This document shows positions 1 through 8,491 of a stretch of 42,753 bases of DNA, piece by piece; position 1 is the first letter of the stretch, and each line of letters starts with the position of its first letter. Under the pieces are notes generated by a model. That model saw only the letters and a list, made by a program, of their open reading frames with translations. It was not told the DNA's origin and did no database searches. The DNA lies in NCBI GenBank assembly GCA_024278215.1, contig JAJRTR010000091.1:1-42753 (forward strand). Direction: 5' to 3'. The stretch is from a bacterium (GTDB lineage: Bacteria; UBP15; UBA6099; JAJRTR01). The position numbers and the translations under genes were made by a program.

Positions 1-184
1 AGTAGAGCCAATTGCAAAATTCTGATTCGGCTGCGGTCGGCTGCAATTGTCCATAGCTGCGTTGTCGGCTCAAAATCATCCTCAACGTACTCGGCGAGTA
101 CGCCTGCGGGGATTTTGCACCTCCGCCTTGCTTCTGAACAATTTCGCTCGACCTCGCTACGAACATAATTTTGCAACTGGCTCA
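1..184. repeat. Hairpin-forming MITE-like repeat, family A copy 1
   Basis: The outer ends are a 17-bp inverted repeat with one mismatch: GAGCCAATTGCAAAATT at 5-21 and AATTTTGCAACTGGCTC at 167-183. The interior is also self-complementary, for example GTACTC-GGC-GAGTAC near 88-102 flanked by CAAAAT/ATTTTG, so the whole unit can fold into one long imperfect hairpin. A second, diverged copy lies at 39099-39260. No coding sequence fits inside. This is the layout of a non-autonomous miniature transposable element, but the left flank is cut by the window edge, so no target duplication can be read. Confidence 0.75.
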
Positions 185-447
185 GTAACTGAACTGTAAA
201 TATCTTAAAGAGTTGATGAAGAATCACAACAATTTCGAAAAAAACGATATTGTCAGCATGACACAAACAGGCCTTCCAATCGGCCTGCCGTCATCTTAAA
301 TCATCATTGTATCCAGGAATCAACTATTCTTATCCATGCAACAACTGGATATTTATAGTACTATAAAACAGATAGCAACTAGCTATGACGTGTATGCTGA
401 ACAACACCATACCTTTATTGTTTTTCTGCTTCCGCGATTATTTTTTT
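185..447. other. Intergenic, nothing recognised
   Basis: AT-rich stretch between repeat A and the possible small gene at 448-693. A weak inverted repeat (AGGCCTTCC / CGGCCTGCC region, about 270-290) is the only structure seen. Short open frames here have no convincing ribosome site. Confidence 0.4.
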
Positions 448-693
448 TCAGACCAGGCAATCCAGCACAGCACCTCTTCCGAGCGGGTCTTTGGATTCCT
501 GCTGCCTTTCTTCGTTATCGGTCTCCTGGACCATAGCCAACCTTCTTAGTTCTCCAAAGTAAGGACCCGGTGTCTGCTGTCCTGCATTTTTGTCGGAATC
601 CGAAGATTCCAGTACTTCCTGTTTCCTGCCGACAGACTGATAGCTGGGCAGGTTCGCGGAAATTGCATAGCTGTCTGATGCTAAGGCGATCAT
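448..693 (-). CDS. Small hypothetical protein (81 aa)
   Basis: I do not recognise the family. The start at 693 is preceded on the minus strand by a purine-rich GGGAGGGG about 7-10 bases away, which is the main reason to accept it. The product begins MIALASDSYAISANLPSYQS and is hydrophilic, acidic and Gln/Glu-rich afterwards, with no membrane segment or cysteine cluster. It stands alone, with no neighbour on the same strand within the window. Base composition resembles the surrounding genes. It could still be a chance open frame. Confidence 0.4.
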   Translation of the reverse strand: MIALASDSYAISANLPSYQSVGRKQEVLESSDSDKNAGQQTPGPYFGELRRLAMVQETDNEERQQESKDPLGRGAVLDCLV

Positions 694-1290
694 GATGACA
701 ATCCCCTCCCTGTGGTGATTGACAGATTTTGCGTTCCATCTATAGTTGTATTATTGGCCGATGGATACGCATATCGAATGCAGCCAATTAAATCCTTTAA
801 TTGACATGGCTTATTGCCAAATGCAAAAATCGCACTCGATTGTGAGTATTGGATATAAATTGTGGTTTAAGGTTTTCGCTTCCGCTTTCCGGATGGCCAT
901 TCCGTCTGCGTTAAGAAGCTCAACTTAAAGATATTTTAAACGATTAACGAGAAGTTGTAAACCCCTCCCTTCAAAAAAATATGCTGTTTTGAAGGTTACA
1001 GTCCTTATTGAGCCCCCGATGTGATTTATTTAAAACCGGAACAAAATAGATTATCACCGGTCAAATATCAATGTGTCATTCAATGGAATGGAAAAATGCG
1101 AGAACCTGACGACAGACAATATACTACTCCATTAGCAAAACGACCTGATAACAGGTTTGTTATAAAAATTATTATTTGGGGCTTGATTTTAATAATTCGT
1201 TTGTATATAATCGTTACAGTTCAATGGGCTATGTATATAACAAGACAAGTTATGCAGCGGTCGGGAGATGTCGCTATAGGTGAGTAAACA
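694..1290. other. Long intergenic region, nothing firm
   Basis: About 600 bases upstream of the sat promoter. A possible 88-codon frame from a GTG at 1021 to 1287 has one hydrophobic stretch (residues about 48-70) but no ribosome site and odd composition, so I do not call it. No RNA gene or known element was recognised. Confidence 0.4.
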
Positions 1291-1297
1291 AGTGTGC

Positions 1298-1327
1298 TTG
1301 ACAAATGCATAAAATGTGTGATATAAA
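1298..1327 (+). promoter_or_regulatory. sigma70-type promoter of sat
   Basis: TTGACA at 1298-1303 and TATAAA at 1322-1327 with an 18-base spacer. Transcription would start near 1334, giving a leader of about 190 bases before sat. This is the best promoter match in the first 3 kb. Confidence 0.65.
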
Positions 1328-1392
1328 ATCCGTCGCGGCACCGAATATCAGGATATATTGATAATATACTAAATTATTAAGTAATACGGGGG

Positions 1393-1482
1393 GAGTGATA
1401 GCATATAAAAGTACAAGATTATATCACTCTGGCAACACATATTACAAACGAACGAACAGACAAACACGCTGAAACAGCGTGT
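1393..1482 (+). promoter_or_regulatory. Structured 5' leader of sat
   Basis: Two hairpins lie between the promoter and the gene: GAGTGATA (1393-1400) with TATCACTC (1432-1439), and ACACGCTG (1464-1471) with CAGCGTGT (1475-1482) around an AAA loop. They do not match a riboswitch class I know. A role in mRNA stability or regulation is inference only. Confidence 0.4.
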
Positions 1483-1527
1483 GTTTTGCGTATAAAAAAT
1501 AATTTATGAGATGAGAGGAGCAATGAT

Positions 1528-2763
1528 ATGGCACTGGTACCTCCGCATGGAAAAGACAAAGAACTGAAACCTCTGCTTCTGGAGGGCTCTGCGCTTGCAG
1601 ATGAAAAGAAGAAGGCAGAAGGTCTTAAGAAAATCCCGATGAGTTCGATGGAAGTATGCGACTGTGTAATGCTGGGAATAGGAGCATTCACGCCGCTTCC
1701 GGGATTCATGGGTAAAGCAGACTGGCAGGGTGTGTGTGACGACATGAAACTGGCCGATGGCACATTCTGGCCGATACCCGTAACGCTCAGCGCCACGAAG
1801 GAACTCGCCGACAGCATCGGTGCCGGCGAGGAAGTCGCTCTGGTTGATCCCGAACACGGCGATGAGATCATAGCGACGATGAAGGTTGAAGAAAAATATG
1901 AAATCGACAAGGTCCACCAGTGCAAACAGGTCTACACGACCGACGACAAGGAGCACCCCGGCGTGGCCAAGGTCCTGGCGCAACCCCCGGTGAACCTGGC
2001 AGGGCCGGTCAAAGTTCTTTCCGAGAGCATATTCCCCGAGGAGTTCAAGGGGACATACATGACACCGGCGGAAAGCCGCAAGATATTCAATGAGCTGGGC
2101 TGGAGCAGAATTGCAGCGTTCCAGACAAGGAACCCCATGCACCGCTCGCATGAATATCTCGCGAAAATCGCGATCGAAGTATGCGACGGCGTATATGTAC
2201 ATCAGATTCTCGGCAAACTTAAAGCCGGCGACATTCCCGCGGAAGTCCGCTCAGACTGCATCAATACACTCGTGGACAAATACTTCGTGAAAGACACAGT
2301 AGTGGTAGGCGGATACCCGATGGAGATGCGCTATGCGGGCCCGCGCGAAGCGCTGTTCCATGCGCTTTTCCGCCAGAACTACGGATGCAGCCACCTGATC
2401 GTCGGTCGCGACCACGCCGGTGTGGGCGACTATTACGGCCCGTTCGACGCGCAGACGATTTTCACAAAGATACCCGAAGGCTCTCTCGTGACGCGCAACC
2501 TGAACATCGACTGGACATTCTGGTGCAACGCCTGCAACGGCATGGCATCGATGAAGACATGCCCGCATGGAAAAGAAGACCGGGTACTGCTCAGCGGCAC
2601 AATCGTGCGCAAGACACTCAGCGAAGGCGGCGACCTGAATCCGAACTTCAGCCGGCCCGAAGTGCTTGAGATACTAAAGAAGTACTATGCAAGCCTTGCG
2701 GACGACGAAAAAGTGGATATTAAACTTCACGGTGCCGCGACAGGCGATTCCGGAAAGAAATAA
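1528..2763 (+). CDS. sat: Sulfate adenylyltransferase (ATP sulfurylase)
   Basis: Cytoplasmic enzyme that joins sulfate to ATP to give adenosine 5'-phosphosulfate and pyrophosphate, the first step of sulfate reduction. The 411-residue product has the family signatures [11 protein letters not shown] at 199-209 and GRDHAG at 293-298, and a zinc-site pattern with Cys333, Cys336, Cys345 and His347, as in bacterial dissimilatory-type Sat. There is no C-terminal APS kinase domain, so it is the short homo-oligomeric form. The ATG follows GAGAGGAG at a normal distance. It is the first gene of the sulfate block, with its own promoter and a strong terminator, so it is transcribed apart from aprBA. The dissimilatory role is inferred from the adjacent aprBA and qmoABC. 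Confidence 0.97.
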   Translation: MALVPPHGKDKELKPLLLEGSALADEKKKAEGLKKIPMSSMEVCDCVMLGIGAFTPLPGFMGKADWQGVCDDMKLADGTFWPIPVTLSATKELADSIGAGEEVALVDPEHGDEIIATMKVEEKYEIDKVHQCKQVYTTDDKEHPGVAKVLAQPPVNLAGPVKVLSESIFPEEFKGTYMTPAESRKIFNELGWSRIAAFQTRNPMHRSHEYLAKIAIEVCDGVYVHQILGKLKAGDIPAEVRSDCINTLVDKYFVKDTVVVGGYPMEMRYAGPREALFHALFRQNYGCSHLIVGRDHAGVGDYYGPFDAQTIFTKIPEGSLVTRNLNIDWTFWCNACNGMASMKTCPHGKEDRVLLSGTIVRKTLSEGGDLNPNFSRPEVLEILKKYYASLADDEKVDIKLHGAATGDSGKK

Positions 2764-2774
2764 ATAAAAGCAAG

Positions 2775-2806
2775 AACGGACGCGGCGAAGGCCGTGTCCG
2801 TTTTAC
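2775..2806 (+). terminator. Rho-independent terminator after sat
   Basis: Stem AACGGACGCGGC (2775-2786) with GCCGTGTCCGTT (2791-2802), one imperfect pair, GAAG loop, followed by TTTT and a T-rich run. It lies 12 bases after the sat stop. Confidence 0.85.
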
Positions 2807-3094
2807 TATTTTTCAAACGCGGTCGGGCCGACTGCCCAGAAGCGAGCGGCCGGTCGTACAGGAACGACAGGAGTTAGCGAGACAAGGCTCCCGGACAACG
2901 ACCAGAAATTTAATAAAAAAAACGAGTCCGCAACAATAGAGAGTTGACGGGCCGAAGGGGGGTGAGTAGTCGAATCCGAACGAACTGTCCGCCGAAATGC
3001 AGGCGGCAGGACGTGAAAGAAACACTCAAGGGGCGATTAAAATCCAGTTAGCGCCCCGAAAAAATCCAGTACTGGCAAAGAAGGAGAGGTAAGA
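2807..3094 (+). promoter_or_regulatory. Upstream region of aprBA with hairpins
   Basis: About 290 bases without a gene. It should hold the aprBA promoter, but no good -35/-10 pair is visible (TTGACG near 2943 lacks a partner). Hairpins: CCGCC/GGCGG near 2989-3006, and GGGGCG (3030-3035) with CGCCCC (3052-3057). The short direct repeat AAAATCCAGT occurs twice, around and just after the second hairpin. This suggests a structured mRNA leader, not otherwise recognised. Confidence 0.4.
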
Positions 3095-3532
3095 ATGCCA
3101 AGTTATGTAAACCCGGAAAAATGTGATGGTTGCAAGGCATTGGACAAGACGGCATGCCAGTATATCTGCCCGAATGACCTCATGGTTCTTAACAAAGATA
3201 TTATGAAGGCCTACAATCGCGATCCCTCGATGTGCTGGGAATGTTACAACTGTGTCAAGATATGCCCGACACAGGCGATTGAAGTTCGTGGATATGCCGA
3301 CTTCTGCCCGATGGGCGCAACATGCACACCGCTGAGGAGCACAGACTCCATCATGTGGACAGTAAAATTCCGCAATGGAATGATGAAAAGATTCAAATTC
3401 CCCATCCGCACAACACCTGAAGGATCGGCAGTGCCGGACGGCGGTTTCGAGACAGGGTCCGATGATCTTCACGATCCCGTACTCTTCACAGAACCCGCAT
3501 CCACGGGAATGGACGCAGTATATACAAAGTAA
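3095..3532 (+). CDS. aprB: Adenylylsulfate reductase, beta subunit
   Basis: Iron-sulfur subunit that passes electrons to the FAD of AprA in the cytoplasm. The 145-residue product carries two [4Fe-4S] binding sets: Cys10, Cys13, Cys21, Cys25 and Cys47, Cys50, Cys53, Cys57, the first with the long spacing usual for AprB. After the ferredoxin part comes the AprB-specific tail that wraps around AprA (about residues 70-145). The start follows AGAAGGAGAGG. It lies 73 bases before aprA in the conserved aprB-aprA order and almost certainly shares its mRNA. Electron donor is expected to be QmoABC, encoded a few genes downstream. Confidence 0.97.
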   Translation: MPSYVNPEKCDGCKALDKTACQYICPNDLMVLNKDIMKAYNRDPSMCWECYNCVKICPTQAIEVRGYADFCPMGATCTPLRSTDSIMWTVKFRNGMMKRFKFPIRTTPEGSAVPDGGFETGSDDLHDPVLFTEPASTGMDAVYTK

Positions 3533-3605
3533 TCTTGCAGGTTGATACAGCGCCGGTGTAATAATTTACCGGCGAGTCAGTTAAATTTAGAGGAGGATTG
3601 AAACA

Positions 3606-5483
3606 ATGCCAGCAGAATTTGAGAACGTTGTAGTCGAAACAGACGTTCTAATCCTCGGTGGTGGAATGTCAGCCTGTGGCGCAGCTATTGAAGCTGCATA
3701 TTGGGCGAAGAAGAACAACGTCAAAGTCGCAGTTGTTGACAAAGCTGCAATGGATCGCAGCGGCGCCGTCGCAATGGGCCTCAGTGCTATCAATCAGTAC
3801 ATTGGCCTCAAAGACGGACAGAATTCGATTGAGGATTATGTAAATTACGTTAAACAAGACCTCATGGGCATCGCCCGTGACGACCTCGTGGCCAGCATAG
3901 CCCGCCACGTTGACTCATCAGTACATCTGTTTGAAAAATGGGGCCTCCCCATCTGGAAAGATGCGGACGGCAAATACGTGCATGAGGGCCGCTGGCAGCT
4001 CATGATCAACGGCGAAAGCTACAAAGTTATCGTCGCTGAAGCAGCCAAGAACGCTCTCGGCACAGACAACATCTACGAACGCGTATTCATTGTTGATCCC
4101 ATCATGGACGGCGACAGGGTTGCCGGCGCAGTGGGATTCAGCACCCGCGAAAATAAATTCTACACCTTCAAAGCGAAAGCCGTTATCTGCGGAATGGGCG
4201 GAGCAGTACACATCTTCAAACCCAGGTCCACAGGTGAAGGTCTCGGTCGCGCGTGGTATCCGCCCTGGAACTCCGGCTCCAGCACATACTTCACGCTCAT
4301 GGCCGGCGCGGAACAGACATGCCAGGAAGTCCGATTCATTCCGGTCCGTTTCAAAGATGCTTACGGCCCGGTCGGTGCCTGGTTCCTCCTGTTCAAATCG
4401 CGCGCTTGCAATGCATTCGGCGGCGAATACATGGTCGAACGCAAAGACGAACTCGCAAACTGGGGTCCCTACGGTTCTGCAAAACCGATCCCGGCAAACC
4501 TGCGTAACTATCTCGGAATGCTCGATGTAATGGAAGGCAAAGGCCCGATCTACATGAGGACTGAAGAAGCCATCCAGAAGATCGCCAACGCCGAAACAGA
4601 CGACAAGAAGAGAAAGAAAAAACTCAAAGAGCTCGAAGCTGAAGCATGGGAAGACTTCCTTGACATGACGATCTCGCAGGCGCTCCTGTGGGCCAGCACC
4701 AATGTCGCCCCGGAAGAAAAACCCTCCGAAATCGCAGCGGCAGAACCCTACTTCATCGGCTCCCACTCCGGTGCGTCCGGCTGCTGGGTATCAGGTCCCA
4801 AAGACCTCGCGCCCGATGAATATTTCTTTGGCTATACGAACATGACTACCGTCAAAGGCCTGTTCGCCATGGGCGACGCCTCCGGCGCATCCAGTCATAA
4901 ATTCTCTTCCGGCTCACTCACAGAAGGCCGCATCGCCGCCAAGGCCGCTGTAGCCTTTGTTGTTGACAACCCGGAACAGCCTAATGTCGATGATGCGAAA
5001 GTCGCGGAACTCAGGGAGAAAATCCTCAAACCACTCGTGCTCTTCGAAGAAAACTCTGGAAAGACAACCGACCCGGACACCAACCCGAATTACATCAGAC
5101 CCAAAATGTTCATGTTCCGTCTCCAGAAGATCATGGACGAATACTGTGGTGGAGTTACATCGCAGTTCATCACCTCGAAACCCATGCTGGAAAAAGGCCA
5201 GGAACTTCTGGACTTCCTTCAGGAAGATTCAGACAAACTCGGTGCCGAAAATCTGCATGAACTCATGAGGTGCTGGGAAAACGTACAGAGGCTCTTCCAG
5301 GCTGAAGTACACCTTCGCACGGTTATGTTCCGCGAAGAAACACGCTGGCCCGGTTACTACATGAGGTCCGACTTCATGGCCATCGACGAAGACAACTGGA
5401 AGTGTTTTGTCAACGCCAAGTATGATGCAGCCAGCAAAGAATGGGAAATGAAAAAAGTTCCGATTCTGTCAAAATTTGAGTGA
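3606..5483 (+). CDS. aprA: Adenylylsulfate reductase, alpha subunit
   Basis: Flavoprotein that reduces adenosine phosphosulfate to sulfite and AMP. The 625-residue product begins with an FAD dinucleotide fold (VLILGGGMSACGAA, about residues 14-27) and RSGAVAMG near 50, typical of the fumarate reductase/AprA superfamily. The substrate-side segment SHSGASGCWVSGP includes His387, which I take as the counterpart of the conserved active-site histidine; this assignment is from memory of the family. It is a little shorter than many AprA proteins (about 650). The ATG follows AGGAGG. A lysine/glutamate-rich insert lies near residues 325-350. A strong terminator follows, so aprBA forms a two-gene unit. 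Confidence 0.97.
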   Translation: MPAEFENVVVETDVLILGGGMSACGAAIEAAYWAKKNNVKVAVVDKAAMDRSGAVAMGLSAINQYIGLKDGQNSIEDYVNYVKQDLMGIARDDLVASIARHVDSSVHLFEKWGLPIWKDADGKYVHEGRWQLMINGESYKVIVAEAAKNALGTDNIYERVFIVDPIMDGDRVAGAVGFSTRENKFYTFKAKAVICGMGGAVHIFKPRSTGEGLGRAWYPPWNSGSSTYFTLMAGAEQTCQEVRFIPVRFKDAYGPVGAWFLLFKSRACNAFGGEYMVERKDELANWGPYGSAKPIPANLRNYLGMLDVMEGKGPIYMRTEEAIQKIANAETDDKKRKKKLKELEAEAWEDFLDMTISQALLWASTNVAPEEKPSEIAAAEPYFIGSHSGASGCWVSGPKDLAPDEYFFGYTNMTTVKGLFAMGDASGASSHKFSSGSLTEGRIAAKAAVAFVVDNPEQPNVDDAKVAELREKILKPLVLFEENSGKTTDPDTNPNYIRPKMFMFRLQKIMDEYCGGVTSQFITSKPMLEKGQELLDFLQEDSDKLGAENLHELMRCWENVQRLFQAEVHLRTVMFREETRWPGYYMRSDFMAIDEDNWKCFVNAKYDAASKEWEMKKVPILSKFE

Positions 5484-5508
5484 TAATCAGAACTGTTTTT
5501 AACAATCT

Positions 5509-5550
5509 GTTATTCCGGGCGGCCTCGAGCCGCCCGGATAACTTATTTTC
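5509..5550 (+). terminator. Terminator after aprA
   Basis: GTTATTCCGGGCGGC (5509-5523) pairs with GCCGCCCGGATAAC (5529-5542) with one bulged base; TTATTTTCC follows. Confidence 0.8.
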
Positions 5551-5825
5551 CTCACGCTCTATCACGGCTGGTCCCTCGATATAAACATGACGGATATTGT
5601 CAGGCTGAGGATAGAGCACAGAAAATGAACTGCCCCGTAGCAAGCGACCGGCAGGTAATTTATAACAATAAAAGACGGTATATGCAGGGAATGGAGATTT
5701 GGGATTTTAATAAAGAACGAAAGATTCGGTGAAACCCCAGTTCCCCGAGTCCTGCCGGCGGCGGCAAACCGACAAGTTGCTACCGTCTGAATATTTGCCG
5801 GCTATCGGCGAATGGAGGAAGTTGT
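5551..5825 (+). other. Upstream region of the zinc-ribbon gene
   Basis: About 275 bases between the aprA terminator and the next gene. CTCTATC (about 5557) and GATAGAG (about 5610) can pair, and a GC-rich CTGCCGGCGGCGGC stretch lies near 5752. No promoter or known riboswitch pattern was found. Confidence 0.35.
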
Positions 5826-6122
5826 ATGCAGGAACCAGAAAAATTTGACATGGAAAAGACGATCTGCCCACATTGCGGCAGCAGGATGCTCAAGTGGAGA
5901 GTGCCTCCCGATTCCACATGGGGCGTGCCCTACCAGTACGTTTGCTTTAACGACGAATGCGAATATTTTATTAAGCACTGGAAATACATGCTCGAAAATT
6001 ATCGACAGAGAGCATCTTTCAGGCACAGGTACAACCCCTTCAACGGTGAGACCGGCCCACTGCCCGTCTGGTCGTTCAGCGCGATGAAAAGCAGCATAAT
6101 AAAAGATGAAGAATCCGCCTGA
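5826..6122 (+). CDS. Small zinc-ribbon protein next to aprBA
   Basis: A 98-residue protein with a single zinc-ribbon pattern: Cys14-x2-Cys17 and Cys40-x4-Cys45, similar to the Ogr/Delta type of zinc finger. The rest is basic and aromatic, without a membrane segment. The ATG follows GGAGGA. The gene sits between aprBA and qmoABC, followed 43 bases later by a cysteine-cluster gene. Its position suggests a link to sulfate respiration, for example maturation or regulation of the Apr or Qmo proteins, but this is inference from neighbourhood only. The function is unknown to me. Confidence 0.8.
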   Translation: MQEPEKFDMEKTICPHCGSRMLKWRVPPDSTWGVPYQYVCFNDECEYFIKHWKYMLENYRQRASFRHRYNPFNGETGPLPVWSFSAMKSSIIKDEESA

Positions 6123-6165
6123 CACAATTGGGTTGCGACCGGCATAATTTTAGTTTGGAGCCATA

Positions 6166-7017
6166 ATGAGCAGCGATAACAATACAGATACAGCCGATAT
6201 GCAGGATGTTGATGATTTCAGGCAACATATTCTGGATGAGTATGAAAGATTGAATCTCGACAGCAAATTCAAGTTCAATTGCGGCAATGAAATGAAATGT
6301 TTTACGAAATGTTGCGGCGACATCAATATTTTCCTTACGCCTTATGACATCATCCGCCTCAAGAACAGGCTCGGAATGGCTTCGCAGGATTTCATCGAGA
6401 AGTACACATTAAATCCATTCACTAAAACACAGAGACTGCCGTCGGCTCTTTTAAAACTTGACGAAGATAAACGATGCCCGTTTGTAACGGACGAAGGTTG
6501 TTCGGTGTATGAGGACAGACCATGGGCCTGCCGCATGTATCCTATCGGGCTGGCTTCGCCCAGCGATGAAAGCATGGAGTCCGGAGCTGAAGAGGAATTT
6601 TATTTCATGATGGCTGAAGACCATTGTCTGGGTGTGAAAGAGTGTGATCGTGAACTGACCATCAGGGAATGGATCGAGGACCAGGGGATAGCTCCCTACA
6701 ATGAGATGGGCGAATATTTCAAGAGTGTAAGTATGCACAAGCTGTTGCACGAGATCGAGCTTACGCCGCAGAAGATGGAAATGTACTATATGGTCTGCTA
6801 CAACATCGACGCTTTCAAGAAGTTTGTTTTCGAGAGCCGTTTCACAGATGTTTATGAGATCGAACAGGAAACACTCGACATAATTAAGGAAGACGATGTC
6901 GAGCTTTTTAAGTTCGGTGTAGATTACCTGCTGTTCGGACTTTATAACGAGCCGACGATAAAAGTAAAATCGGAAGTCCTCAAGGCGAAAAGGAAAGCAA
7001 TGAGGCTGGACGACTAG
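6166..7017 (+). CDS. YkgJ-type zinc/iron-chelating cysteine cluster protein
   Basis: The 283-residue product contains the cysteine cluster of the YkgJ/UPF0153 family: Cys39, Cys45, Cys49, Cys50, then Cys104, Cys112 and Cys122, with the family phrase RPWACRMYPIG at 118-128. The N-terminal 30 residues are acidic. The C-terminal half (about 150-283) has no motif I know and may be a partner-binding domain. The start ATG follows TTTGGAG. It lies downstream of the zinc-ribbon gene and 220 bases before qmoA. Members of this family bind metal, probably zinc or an iron-sulfur cluster; the biochemical role is not established. A role in assembling or protecting the APS-reduction machinery is inference. 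Confidence 0.85.
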   Translation: MSSDNNTDTADMQDVDDFRQHILDEYERLNLDSKFKFNCGNEMKCFTKCCGDINIFLTPYDIIRLKNRLGMASQDFIEKYTLNPFTKTQRLPSALLKLDEDKRCPFVTDEGCSVYEDRPWACRMYPIGLASPSDESMESGAEEEFYFMMAEDHCLGVKECDRELTIREWIEDQGIAPYNEMGEYFKSVSMHKLLHEIELTPQKMEMYYMVCYNIDAFKKFVFESRFTDVYEIEQETLDIIKEDDVELFKFGVDYLLFGLYNEPTIKVKSEVLKAKRKAMRLDD

Positions 7018-7237
7018 GCGAGGGGCTTTCGACTCGAGTTGTTTTAAGATGATTTTTGAGCCATAGCGGTTTTGTATAAATAACGGGAAAACTTGCGACG
7101 GTCGAGGATAGCGCAAGAGACCTGATGCAGAAACCCGGTGAAGTCGCGATAAATCTACCGGGCCGTTTCCGGCCATGCAAACACTGCTGTGAATCAAAAT
7201 AGAAAAGTTACAAAAATCTTGCATTGGTGGAGATGTC
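7018..7237 (+). promoter_or_regulatory. Intergenic leader upstream of qmoA
   Basis: Two hairpins are visible: CTTGCG/CGCAAG (about 7092-7117) and CCCGGT (7134-7139) with ACCGGG (7157-7162). No terminator-like T run follows, so they are more likely leader structures. No clear promoter boxes. Confidence 0.35.
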
Positions 7238-8488
7238 ATGAGTGAACCGAAAAGCATTCTGGTCATCGGCGGCGGGATTTCAGGGATGACGGCGGCCCTG
7301 GAAGCTGCCGAGGCGGGAAAAAGTGTGGCGCTGATAGAGAAAAGCCCGTATATTGGGGGACGGGTAGCGCGAATCAATCAGTACTTCCCCAAATTCTGTC
7401 CTCCTGTGTGCGGGATGGAGATCAATCTCAAAAGGATCAAGAGCAACCCGAACATCACGATTTACACACTCGCCGAAGTGGACAGTATTTCCGGCAGCGC
7501 CGGGAACTACGATGTCAGCGTGACCGTCAATCCACGGTATGTCAACAGCAAATGCACCCTCTGCGGAAAGTGCTCTGAAGTATGTACTGCGGAAATAGAC
7601 GACGATTTCAACCTCGGCATGTGTAAGACAAAAGCGGCATACCTGCCCCACAAAATGGCGTATCCGAGACTTTATGTCCTCGACCCGAGCATCATCGGGA
7701 CAGACGATGCGCAGAAGTGTAAGGAGGCCTGCAAGTATGATGCTGTCGACCTGGATATGAAGCCCGAAAAAGTCACAATCAACGCCGCCGCGATTATAGT
7801 AGCGACAGGCTGGCAACCTTTCGATGCCTCGAAAGTCGATTATTACAACTTCGATAAAAACGACAACATTATCACGAATGTGATGATGGAACGTCTGAAC
7901 GCTGAAGACGGACCGACACAGGGAAAAATCCTGCGCCCATCGGACGGCAAGGAACCGGCAAGTGTGGCTTTCGTGCAGTGCGCGGGCTCCCGCGACGAGA
8001 ACTACCAGGGCTATTGCTCGGGTGTCTGCTGCGCGGCGACTATCAAGCAGATTCATTATGTCAGGGAGCAATATCCCGATGCGGAGATAACGGTGTTTTA
8101 CATTGATATCCGCACACCCGGACGCCTCGAAGACTTGTATCTCAAGGCTCAGGAAGACGAAAAAGTCACCTTCCAGAAGGGCAAGGCGGTCAATATCGAC
8201 GGCACATCCAACGGCAACCTGCTGATCGAGGCGGAAGATACTCTCACGGGTGTCAAAAGCAAGAAAGAAGTCGAAATGGTTGTGCTTGCGACTGGAATGG
8301 TCCCGAATCTTGCCGAAACCGGATTGCCCGGAGGCGGCGCGACATTCGACAAATACGGTTTTATCGTACCCGACGGCGAAGGAATCTACGGGGCCGGTGT
8401 GGCGAAGAGACCCGTAGATGTGGCGGTATGCACGAAGGACTCGACGGGCACCGCTCTAAAAGCAATTCAATGTCTGGTGAGGGGGTGA
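7238..8488 (+). CDS. qmoA: Quinone-interacting oxidoreductase subunit QmoA
   Basis: HdrA-like flavoprotein of the Qmo complex, which is thought to feed electrons from the quinone pool to AprBA. The 416-residue product has an N-terminal FAD fold (VIGGGISGMTAALEA, 9-23), Cys54 and Cys58, a [4Fe-4S] set Cys106, Cys109, Cys112, Cys116 with possible partners Cys161/Cys165, and the HdrA-type QCAGSRD (247-253) followed by YCSGVCC (259-265). It is cytoplasmic. The start follows GGTGGAG. qmoB begins three bases after its stop, so the two are translated together. It resembles the N-terminal FAD part of qmoB, showing an ancient duplication. Confidence 0.95.
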   Translation: MSEPKSILVIGGGISGMTAALEAAEAGKSVALIEKSPYIGGRVARINQYFPKFCPPVCGMEINLKRIKSNPNITIYTLAEVDSISGSAGNYDVSVTVNPRYVNSKCTLCGKCSEVCTAEIDDDFNLGMCKTKAAYLPHKMAYPRLYVLDPSIIGTDDAQKCKEACKYDAVDLDMKPEKVTINAAAIIVATGWQPFDASKVDYYNFDKNDNIITNVMMERLNAEDGPTQGKILRPSDGKEPASVAFVQCAGSRDENYQGYCSGVCCAATIKQIHYVREQYPDAEITVFYIDIRTPGRLEDLYLKAQEDEKVTFQKGKAVNIDGTSNGNLLIEAEDTLTGVKSKKEVEMVVLATGMVPNLAETGLPGGGATFDKYGFIVPDGEGIYGAGVAKRPVDVAVCTKDSTGTALKAIQCLVRG

Positions 8489-8491
8489 ACC

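Noticed and set aside
336-536. Small + strand frame opposite the gene at 448-693
   Set aside because: Low-complexity aromatic sequence and no ribosome site; the opposite strand has the better case.
1021-1287. Possible 88-residue protein with one hydrophobic stretch
   Set aside because: GTG start without a ribosome site, odd composition, and it ends just before the sat promoter.
7018-7237. Riboswitch upstream of qmoA
   Set aside because: The hairpins fit no riboswitch class I know and there is no expression platform.
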